A stretch of DNA of 64,000 nucleotides, from assembly GCA_948144175.1 (NCBI GenBank), contig CANXME010000408.1, positions 38,126-102,125 of the forward strand. Reading direction: 5' to 3'. Made by a program: the position numbers and the translations under genes. This document shows positions 50,310 to 58,800 of this stretch, piece by piece. The first letter of the stretch is position 1; every line of letters begins with the position of its first letter. The notes below the pieces were generated by a model. It was not told the origin of the DNA. It saw only the letters and a program-made list of their open reading frames with translations, and ran no database searches. Origin of the DNA: Closterium sp. NIES-65 (Eukaryota; Streptophyta; Zygnematophyceae; Desmidiales; Closteriaceae).

Positions 50310-52425
50310 GCGTTTGCAAAATTGCAAGAACAAGGGCCTAGCGAGTGCAAAATAGCAAGAGCAAGGGCCTAGCGTATGCACAAAATCAAGAACAAGGGCC
50401 AAGCGTTCGCGAAATAGCAAGAACAAGGGCCTAGCGTGTGCAAAATAAAAAGAACAAGGGCCTAGCGTGTGCAAAATAAAAGAACAAGGGCCTAGCGTTT
50501 GCAAAATTGCAAGAACAAGGGCCTAGCATGTGCAAAATTGCAAGAACAAGGGCTTAGCGAGTGCAAAATAGCAAGAGCAAGAGCCTAGCGTGTGCACAAA
50601 ATCAAGAACAAGGGCCTAGCATTCGCGAAATAGCAAGAACAAGGGCCTAGCGTGTGCAAAAAAACAAGAACAAGGGCCTAGCGTGTGCAAAATAAAAAGA
50701 ACAAGGGCCTGGCATTTGCAAAATTGCAAGAACAAGGGCCTAGCATCTGCAAAATTGCAAGAACAAGGGCTTAGCGAGTGCAGAATAGCAAGAGCAAGGG
50801 CCTAGCGTGTGCAAAAAATCAAGAACAAGGGCCTAGCGTTCGCGAAATAGCAAGAACAAGGGCCTAGCGTGTGCAAAATAAAAAGAACAAAGGTCTAGCA
50901 TGTTCAAAATTGCAAGAACAAGGGCCTAGCATGTGCAAAATAAAAAGAACATGGGCCTAGCGTGTGCAAAATAGCAAGAACAAGGGCCTAGCGTGTGCTA
51001 AATTGCAAGAAGAAGGGCCTAGCGTGTGCAAAATTGCAAGAACAAGGGCCTAGCGAGAGCAAAATAGCAAGAGCAAGGGCCTAGCGTGTGCAAAAAATCA
51101 AGAACAAGGGCCTAGCGTTCGCGAAATAGCAAGAACAAAGGCCTAGCATGTGCAAAATAAAAAGAACAAGGGTCTAGCATGTGCAAAATTGCAAGAACAA
51201 GGGCCTAGCGTGTGCAAAATAAAAAGAACAAGGGCATAGCATGTGCAAAATAGCAAGAACAAGGGCCTAGCATGTGCAAAATATAAGAACAAGGGCCTAG
51301 CGTGTGCAAAATAAAAAGAACAAGGGCCTAGCGTGTGCAAAATTGCAAGAACAAGGGCCTAGCATGTGCAAAATATAAGAACAAAGGCCTAGCGTGTGCA
51401 AAATAAAAAGAACAAGGGCCTAGCGTGTGCAAAATTGCAAGAGCAAGGGCCTAGCGTGTGCAAAATAAAAAGAACAAGGGTCTAGCATGTTCAAAATTGC
51501 AAGAACAAAGGCCTAGCGTGTGCAAAATAAAAACAAGGGCATAGCGTGTGCAAAATAGCAAGAACTAGGGCCTAGCATGTGCAAAATATAAGAACAAGGG
51601 CCTAGCGTGTGCAAAATAAAAAGAACAAGGGCCTAGCGTGTGCAAAATTGCAACAGCAAGGGCCTAGCGTGTGCAAAATAAAAATAACAAGGGTCTAGCA
51701 TGTGCAAAATTGCAAGAACAAGGGCCTAGCGTGTGCAAAATAAAAAGAACAAGGGCATAGCGTGTGCAAAATAGCAAGAACAAGGGCCTAGCATGTGCAA
51801 AATAAAAAAAACAAGGGCCTAGCATGTGCAAAATAGCAAGAACAAGGGCCTAGCGTGTGCAAAATTGCAAGAACAAGGGCCTAGCGAGTGCAAAATAGCA
51901 AGAGCAAGGGCCTAGCGTGTGCACAAAATCAAGAACAAGGGCCAAGCGTTCGCGAAATAGCAAGAACAAGGGCCTAGCGTGTGCAAAATAAAAAGAACAA
52001 GGGCCTAGCGTGTGCAAAATAAAAGAACAAGGGCCTAGCGTTTGCAAAATTGCAAGAACAAGGGCCTAGCATGTGGAAAATTGCAAGAACAAGGGCTTAG
52101 GGAGTGCAAAATAGCAAGAGCAAGAGCCTAGCGTGTGCACAAAATCAAGAACAAGGGCCTAGCATTCGCGAAATAGCAAGAACAAGGGCCTAGCGTGTGC
52201 AAAAAAACAAGAACAAAGGCCTAGCGTGTGCAAAATAAAAAGAACAAGGGCCTAGCATTTGCAAAATTGCAAGAACAAGGGCCTAGCATCTGCAAAATTG
52301 CAAGAACAAGGGCTTAGCGAGTGCAGAATAGCAAGAGCAAGGGCCTAGCGTGTGCAAAAAATCAAGAACAAGGGCCTAGCGTTCGCGAAATAGCAAGAAC
52401 AAGGGCCTAGCGTGTGCAAAATAAA
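50310..52425. repeat. About 570-bp block duplicated at 1,543-bp offset in array B
   Basis: The interval 50310-50880 is repeated at about 51853-52425. Shared markers in order are GCACAAAATCAAG, GGGCCAAGCGTTCGCG, a 30-bp unit with AAATAAAAGAAC, GGGCTTAGCGAGTGC, CATTCGCGAAATAGC, a unit with AAAAAAACAAGAAC, GCATTTGCAAAATTGC and GCATCTGCAAAATTGC. One frame translates identically over 64 of 65 residues in the two copies. The DNA between the copies is ordinary array B. Confidence 0.75.
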
Positions 52426-54538
52426 AAGAACATAGGCCTAGCATGTGCAAAATTGCAAGAACAGGGGCCTAGCATGTGCAAAATAAAAAGAACAAGGGCA
52501 TAGCATGTGCAAAATAAAAAGAACAATGGCATAGCGCGTGCAAAATAAAAAGAACAAGGGCCTAGCGTGTGCAAAATAAAAAGAACAAGGGCCTAGCGTG
52601 TGCAAAATTGCAAGAACAAGGGCCTAGCGTGTGCAAAATTGCAAGAACAAGGGCCTAGCGTGTGCAAAATAAAAAGAACAAGGGCCTAGCGTGTGCAAAA
52701 TTGCAAGAACAACGGCCTAGCGTGTGCAAAATTGCAAGAACAAGGGCCTAGCGAGTGCAAAAAAGCAAGAGCAAGGGCCTAGCGTGTGCAAAAAATCAAG
52801 AACAAGGGCCTAGCGTTCGCGAAGCTGCAAAAACAAGGGCCTAGCGTGTGCAAAATGAAAAGAAAAAGGGTCTAGCATGTGCAAATTTGCAAGAACAAGG
52901 GCCTAGCGTGTGCAAAATAAAAAGAACAAGGGCATAGCGTATGCAAAATAGCAAGAACAAGGGCCTAGCGTTTGCAAAATAAAAAGAACAAGGGCCTAGC
53001 GTGTGCAAAATAAAAAGAACAAGGGCCTAGCGTTTGCAAAATTGCAAGAACAAGGGCCTAGCATGTGTAAAATTGCAAGAACAAGGGCTTAGCGGGTGCA
53101 AAATAGCAAGAGCAAGGGCCTAGCGTGTGCAAAAAATCAAGAACAAGGGCCTAGCGTTCGCGTAATAGCAAGAACAAGGGCCTAGCGTGTGCAAAATAAA
53201 AAGAACAAGGGTCTAGCATATGCAAAATTGCAAGAACAAGGGCCTAGCGTGTGCAAAATAAAAAGAACAAGGGCATAGCGTGTGCAAAATAGCAAGAACA
53301 AGGGCCTAGCGTGTGCAAAATAAAAAGAACAAGGGCCTAGCGTGTGCAAAATAGCAAGAACAAGGGCGTAGCATGTGCAAAATTGCAAAAACAAGGGCCT
53401 AGCGTGTGCAAAATTGCAAGAACAAGGGCCTAGCGTGTGCAAAATAGCAAGAGCAAGGGCCTAGCGTGTGCAAAATTGCAAGAACAAGGGCCTAGCGTGT
53501 GCATAATAAAAAGAACAAGGGCCTAGCGAGTGCAAAATAGCAAGAGCAAGGGCCTAGCGTGTGCAAAAAAAGAAGAACAAGGGCCTTGTGTTCGCGAAAT
53601 AGCAAGAAATAGGGCCTAGCGTGTGCAAAATAAAAAGAACAAGGGTCTAGCATGTGCAAGATTGCAAGAACAAGGGCCTAGCGTGTGCAAAATAAAAAGA
53701 ACAAGGGCATTGCGTGTGCAAAATAAAAAGAACAAGGGCCTAGCGTGTGCAAAATAAAAAGAACAAGGGCCTAGCGTGTGCAAAATTACAAGAACAAGGG
53801 CCTAGCGTGTGCAAAATTGCAAGAACAAGGGCCTAGCGAGTGCAAAATAGCAAGAGCAAGGGCCTAGCGTGTGCAAAAAATCAAGAACAAGGGCCTAGCG
53901 TGTGCAAGATTGCAAGAACAAGGGCCTAACGTGTGCAAAATTGCAAGAACAAGGGCCTAGCGAGTGCAAAATAGCAAGAGCAAGGGCCTAGCGTGTGCAA
54001 AAAATCAAGAACAAGGGCCTAGCGTTCGCGAAATAGCAAAAACAAGGGCCTAGCGTGTGCAAAATAAAAAGAACATAGGCCTAGCATGTGCAAAATAAAA
54101 AGAAGAAGGGCATAGCGTGTGCAAAATAAAAAGAACAGGGGCATAGCGTGTGCAAAATAAAAAGAACAAGGACCTAGCGTGTGCAAAATAAAAAGAACAA
54201 GGGCCTAGCGTGTTCAAAATTGCAAGAACAAGGGCCTATCATGTGCAAAATTGCAAGAACAAGGGCCTAGCGAGTGCAAAATAGCAAGAGCAAGGGCCTA
54301 GCGTGTGCAAAAAATCAAGAACAAGGGCCTAGCGTTCGCGAAGCTGCAAAAACAAGGGCCTAGCGTGTGCAAAATGAAAAGAACAAGGGTCTAGCATGTG
54401 CAAATTTGCAAGAACAAGGGCCTAGCGTGTGCAAAATAAAAAGACCAAGGGCATAGCGTTTGCAAAATAGCAAGAACAAGGGCCTAGCGTGTGCAAAATA
54501 AAAAGAACAAGGGCCTAGCGTGTGCAAAATTGCAAGAA

Positions 54539-54543
54539 CAAGG
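54539..54543. repeat. Target site duplication, left copy (CAAGG)
   Basis: CAAGG lies immediately outside the left LTR and is repeated exactly at 55814-55818 outside the right LTR. Removing the element and one copy restores an uninterrupted array B unit (GCAAGAACAAGGGCCTAGC). A 5-bp target duplication is what LTR retrotransposon integrase normally makes. Confidence 0.95.
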
Positions 54544-54762
54544 TGTCGAGAGTAATAAGAACAGGAGTTGAAAGGTGTCGAGCGGGTTTTCCTTAGGAGC
54601 GATGTCGAGTGAGTTGTGAGAGAGAAATTGGAGAATGTGTTTTCACTATAGCATTTGAAGTACATATAGCAAAGGAACACATGAAGAGGTGCACCACCTA
54701 CGAATTTAATAACTACACTACAGCTAGAACTACATGCAGTTATAATAAATATAATTCTGACA
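54544..54762 (-). repeat. 3' LTR of the TRIM-like element (219 bp)
   Basis: Read on the minus strand the LTR begins TGTCAGAATTATA and ends CTCTCGACA. It matches the other LTR over its full length except for four substitutions and a 36-bp segment absent here (junction at 54577/54578). It is the 3' LTR because the polypurine tract adjoins it at 54763-54771. Confidence 0.93.
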
Positions 54763-54771
54763 TCCCCCTGT
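54763..54771 (-). other. Polypurine tract of the element
   Basis: On the minus strand the bases ACAGGGGGA directly precede the TGTCAG start of the 3' LTR. This is the expected position and composition for the plus-strand primer of reverse transcription. Confidence 0.8.
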
Positions 54772-55273
54772 AACTGCATGCAGGAATAGCTAAGTGCCAA
54801 GCACAACCTGCAGAGGTACACCAACGAGCAATAAAACAAGCAACAGCAGGTACTGCAGGCGGGCTAACTTTGAAAGGTTACCCCCTCCATCTCCTCACCC
54901 TCCTCCTTCCCCTCCCCCACACTGCTGCAGAAGCAGCAGAGAAGGGGGGAAGAGAGGAGAGGTGGAGGGACGGCTGCTTGTTGCCTCACACCTGCCACCC
55001 CGGTACCACTCCCCCTGCTCACCCACATCCTCACACCCTCCCCCCCCAGCGGCAGCTGCAGCGGTGGGACTGAAAGAAGGAGGAGGGGAAGGGAGAGAGT
55101 TGACCCCACGCTCCAACACCCTCCACCCCCATACCCTCCTCCCAACGGCTGCAGGGAGACAAGAGAAAGGGGGGGGTGGGAAGGAAGAAAGCCGCAGAGC
55201 GGCGAAGAGGCGTCGGTGCAGATGGGTCAGGGGCGGCAGCAGGGAGTGCAGGGGCGGAGAGGCCCGTCACGGG

Positions 55274-55495
55274 CCAGTGCCACGGGGCGCACGACGGGTA
55301 GGATAAAAGGGCCCGATCGTGTGCCTCGGGGCGCACGACGAGCAGGGCACCATCGTGTGCCTCGGGGCACACGATGGGCAGATAAAGGGCACCGTCGCGT
55401 GCCACGGGGCGCGCGACGGGCAGGGTAGGAGTCACACGCCCGTGGGCGGGACAAGGTAAAGAATAAAATCGTCACGCGCCCTAGGCGCGCGACCG
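55274..55495. repeat. Cluster of five GC-rich stem-loops inside the element
   Basis: Degenerate repeats of about 35 to 43 bp each contain an inverted repeat. The best is 55351-55376: arms CATCGTGTGCC and GGCACACGATG pair perfectly around a TCGG loop. The copy at 55393-55418 has arms CGTCGCGTGCC and GGCGCGCGACG around ACGG. A copy at about 55315-55340 has the TCGG loop, and one at about 55274-55297 has ACGG. A fifth, more diverged hairpin is near 55472-55494 (GTCACGCGCC / GGCGCGCGAC). Spacer strings such as GGGCA and GATAAAGGGC recur between them. Confidence 0.8.
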
Positions 55496-55546
55496 TAAAA
55501 TTTTAGCAGCGGAAGTAAAGCGGGCCCACAGGCCAGGACGAACTCA

Positions 55547-55558
55547 GCTCCGATAACA
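55547..55558 (-). other. Primer binding site, initiator tRNA-Met type (degenerate)
   Basis: On the minus strand TGTTATCGGAGC begins immediately after the CA end of the 5' LTR. It differs at two of twelve positions from TGGTATCAGAGC, the complement of the 3' end of plant initiator tRNA-Met and the usual PBS of plant Copia and TRIM elements. Position and orientation fix the element as minus-strand. The mismatches could be decay or a family-specific variant. Confidence 0.75.
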
Positions 55559-55813
55559 TGTCGAGAGTAATAAGAACAGGAGTTGAAAGGTGGGGCCTAG
55601 GCTTAGTAGCCTAGGCCCTAACTAGGTATCGAGCGGGTTTTCCTTAGGAGCGATGTCGAGTGAGTTGTGAGAGAGAAATTGGAGAATGTGTTTTCACTAT
55701 AGCATTCGAAGTACATATAGCAAAAGAACACATGAAGAGGTGCACCACCTACAAGTTTAATAACTACACTACAGCTAGAACTACATGCAGTTATAATAAA
55801 TATAATTCTGACA
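55559..55813 (-). repeat. 5' LTR of the TRIM-like element (255 bp)
   Basis: It starts TGTCAGAATTATA and ends CTCTCGACA on the minus strand, and abuts the PBS. It carries a 36-bp segment (55593-55628) missing from the other LTR. As the 5' LTR it should hold the promoter; a weak TATA-like string (CTATATGTA on the minus strand, 55712-55720) is the only candidate I see, with low confidence. Confidence 0.92.
55593..55618. repeat. Perfect hairpin in the LTR-specific 36-bp segment
   Basis: GGGCCTAGGC (55593-55602) and GCCTAGGCCC (55609-55618) are exact reverse complements separated by TTAGTA. The hairpin occupies most of the 36-bp segment present only in this LTR. GGGCCTAG is also the core string of the surrounding array B unit, which may be coincidence. 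Confidence 0.9.
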
Positions 55814-55818
55814 CAAGG
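55814..55818. repeat. Target site duplication, right copy (CAAGG)
   Basis: Exact match to 54539-54543, immediately outside the right LTR. Array B resumes in phase directly after it. Confidence 0.95.
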
Positions 55819-58800
55819 GCCTAGCATGTGCAAAATATAAGAACAAGGGCCTAGCGTGTGCAAAATAAAAAGAACAAAGGCCTAGCGTGTGCAAAATTGC
55901 AAGAGCAAGGGCCTAGCGTGTGCAAAATAAAAAGAACAAGGGTCTAGCATGTGCAAAATTGCAAGAACAAAGGCCTAGCGTGTGCAAAATAAATAGAACA
56001 AGGGCATAGCGTGTGCAAAATAGCAAGAACAAGGGCCTAGCGTGTGCAAAATAAAAAGAACAAGGGCCTAGCATGTGCAAAATAGCAAGAACAAGGGCCT
56101 TGCGTGTGCAAAATTGCAAGAACAAGGGCCTAGCGAGTGCAAAATAGCAAGAGCAAGGGCCTAGCGTGTGCAAAAAAAACAAGAACAAGGGCCTTGTGTT
56201 CGCGAAATAGCAACAAAAAGGGCCTAGCGTGTGCAAAATAAAAAGAACAAGGGTCTAGCATGTGCAAGATTGCAAGAACAAGGGCCTAGCGTGTGCAAAA
56301 TAAAAAGAACAAGGGCATAGCGTGTGCAAAATAAAAAGAACAAGGGCCTAGCGTGTGCAAAATAAAAAGAACAAGGGCCTAGCGTGTGCAAAATAAAAAG
56401 AACAAGGGCCTAGCGTGTGCAAAATTGCAAGAACAAGGTCCTAGCGAGTGCAAAATAGCAAGAGCAAGGGCCTAGCGTGTGCAAAAAATCAAGAACAACG
56501 GCCTAGCGTGTGCAAGATTGCAAGAACAAGGGCCTAACGTGTGCAAAATTGCAAGAACAAGGGCCTAGCGAGTGCAAAATAGCAAGAGCAAGGGCCTAGC
56601 GTGTGCAAAAAATCAAGAACAAGGGCCTAGCGTTCGCGAAATAGCAAGAACAAGGGCCTAGCGTGTGCAAAATAAAAAGAACATAGGCCTAGCATGTGCA
56701 AAATTGCAAGAACAGGGGGCCTAGCATGTGTAAAATAAAAAGAACAAGGGCATAGCGTGTGCAAAATAAAAAGAACAATGGCATAGCGTGTGCAAAATAA
56801 AAAGAACAAGGGCCTAGCGTGTGCAAAATAAAAAGAACAAGGGCCTAGCGTGTGCAAAATTGCAAGAACAAGGGCCTAGCGTGTGCAAAATTGCAAGAAT
56901 AAGGGCCTAGCGTGTGCAAAATTGCAAGAACAAGGGCCTAGCGTGTGCAAAATTGCAAGAACAAGGGCCTAGCGACTGCAAAATAGCAAGAGCAAGGGCC
57001 TAGCGTGTGCAAAAAATCAAGAACAAGGGCCTAGCGTTCGCGAAGCTGCAAAAACAAGGGCCTAGCGTGTGCAAAATGAAAAGAACAAGGGTCTAGCATG
57101 TGCAAATTTGCAAGAACAAGGGCCTGCGTGTGCAAAATAAAAAGAACAAGGGCATAGCGTGTGCAAAATAGCAAGAACAAGGGCCTAGCGTGTGGAAAAT
57201 AAATAGAACAAGGGCCTAGCGTGTGCAAAATTGCAAGAACAAGGGCCTAGCATGTGCAAAATATAAGAACAAGGGCCTAGCGTGTGCAAAATAAAAAGAA
57301 CAAGGGCCTAGCGTGTGCAAAATTGCAAGAGCAAGGGCCTAGCGTGTGCAAAATAAAAAGAACAATGGTCTAGCATGTGCAAAATTGCAAGAACAAAGGC
57401 CTAGCGTGTGCAAAATAAAAAGAACAAGGGCATAGCGTGTGCAAAATAGCAAGAACAAGGGCCTAGCGTGTGCAAAATTAAAAGAACAAGGGCCTAGCAT
57501 GTGCAAAATAGCAAGAACAAGGGCCTAGCGTGTGCAAAATTGCAAGAACAAGGGCCTTGTGTTCGCGAAATAGCAACAAAAAGTGCCTAGCGTGTGCAAA
57601 ATAAAAAGAACAAGAGTCTAGCATGTGCAAGATTGCAAGAACAAGGGCCTAGCGTGTGCAAAATAAAAAGAACAAGGGCATAGCTATGCAAAATAAAAAG
57701 AACAAGGGCCTAGCGTGTGCAAAATAAAAAGAACAAGGGCCTAGCGTGTGCAAAATTGCAAGAACAAGGGCCTAGCGTGTGCAAAATTGCAAGAACAAGG
57801 TCCTAGCGAGTGCAAAATAGCAAGAGCAAGGGCCTAGCGTGTGCAAAAAATCAAGAACAACGGCCTAGCGTGTGCAAGATTGCAAGAACAAGGGCCTAAC
57901 GTGTGCAAAATTGCAAGAACAAGGGCCTAGCGAGTGCAAAATAGCAAGAGCAAGGGCCTAGCGTGTGCAAAAAATCAAGAACAAGGGCCTAGCGTTCGCG
58001 AAATAGCAAGAACAAGGGCCTAGCGTGTGCAAAATAAAAAGAACATAGGCCTAGCATGTGCAAAATTGCAAGAACAGGGGCCTAGCATGTGCAAAATAAA
58101 AAGAAGAAGGGCATAGCGTGTGCAAGATAAAAAGAACAAGGGCATAGCGTGTGCAAAATAAAAAGAACAAGGGCCTAGCGTGTGCAAAATAAAAAGAACA
58201 AGGGCCTAGCGTGTGCAAAATTGCAAGAACAAGGGCCTAGCGTGTGCAAAATTGCAAGAACAAGGGCCTAGCGAGTGCAAAATAGCAAGAGCAAGGGCCT
58301 AGCGTGTGCAAAAAATCAAGAACAAGGGCCTAGCGTTCGCGAAACTGCAAAAACAAGGCCTAGCGTGTGCAAAATGAAAAGAACAAGGGTGTAGCATGTG
58401 CAAATTTGCAAGAACAAGGGCCTAGCGTGTGCAAAATAAAAAGAACAAGGGCATAGCGTGTGCAAAATAGCAAGAACAAGGGCCTAGCGTGTGCAAAATA
58501 AGAAGAACAAGGGCCTAGCATATGCAAAATAAAAAGAACAAGGGCCTAGCGTTTGCAAAATTGCAAGAACAAGGGCCTAGCATGTGCAAAATTGCAAGAA
58601 CAAGGGCTTAGCGAGTGCAAAATAGCAAGAGCAAGGGCCTAGCGTGTACAAAAAAATCAAGAACAAGGGCATAGCGTTCGCGAAATAGCAAGAACAAGGG
58701 CCTAGCATGTGCAAAATAAAAAGAACAAGGGTCTAGCATATGCAAAATTGCAAGAACAAGGGCCTAGCGTGTGCAAAATAAAAAGAACAAGGGCATAGCG

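Larger units (their letters stand above)
39523..54543. repeat. 31-bp satellite array B, left part (about 485 units)
   Basis: Head-to-tail 31-bp units with core AAGGGCCTAGCGTGTGCAAA followed by ATAAAAAGAAC or ATTGCAAGAAC. At least seven unit types recur in a preferred order: CGAGTGCAAAATAGCAAGAGC, then GTGTGCAAAAAATCAAGAAC, then GTTCGCGAAATAGC, then ATAAAAAGAAC units, then GTCTAGCATGTGC with ATTGC, then GCATAGCGTGTGC units, then ATTGC units. This forms higher-order repeats, often of 9 to 11 units: the GTTCGCG unit is at 43067 (as ATTCGCG), 43346, 43656 and 43965, spacings of 279, 310 and 309 bp. The array starts directly after the 371-bp satellite (GACGCACC then AAGGGCATAGCG). Short open frames such as the 65-residue ones recurring on the minus strand are repeat artefacts. 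No unique DNA is seen. Confidence 0.97.
54763..55558 (-). other. Internal region of the element, no gag-pol
   Basis: About 796 bp, GC-rich and unlike the flanking array. In element orientation it runs from the PBS through a cluster of GC-rich hairpins (about 55274-55495), then a low-complexity purine/pyrimidine-biased stretch with repeated CCTCC and GGAGG strings (about 54880-55200), then a short unique segment before the polypurine tract. Open frames exist on both strands (54794-55306 plus, 55031-55435 minus). They translate to proline-, arginine- or glycine-rich low-complexity peptides with no zinc knuckle, protease, integrase or reverse transcriptase motif, so I do not call a gene. The origin of the GC-rich part is unknown. 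Confidence 0.85.
54544..55813 (-). mobile_element. Non-autonomous LTR retrotransposon (TRIM-like), 1,270 bp
   Basis: The element is bounded by two direct LTRs of 219 and 255 bp that start TG and end CA, with a 5-bp target duplication. In minus-strand order it has the 5' LTR (55813-55559), a primer binding site abutting that LTR, about 0.8 kb of internal DNA, a polypurine tract, and the 3' LTR (54762-54544). The internal region encodes no recognisable gag, protease, integrase or reverse transcriptase, so it must have moved with enzymes from another element. The LTRs differ by four substitutions over 219 aligned bases plus one 36-bp indel, so the insertion is fairly recent. The size is at or slightly above the usual range for TRIMs. 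Small internally deleted Copia-type derivative is the alternative name. The family is not recognised. Confidence 0.93.

Noticed and set aside
54794..55306. 170-residue plus-strand open frame within the retroelement
   Set aside because: It is antisense to the element, low-complexity (proline, glycine, arginine) and begins close to the LTR. No domain is recognisable.
55031..55435. 134-residue minus-strand open frame downstream of the PBS, considered as a possible gag remnant
   Set aside because: No zinc-knuckle or capsid-like pattern is visible. Its N-terminal repetition is the translation of the hairpin repeats.
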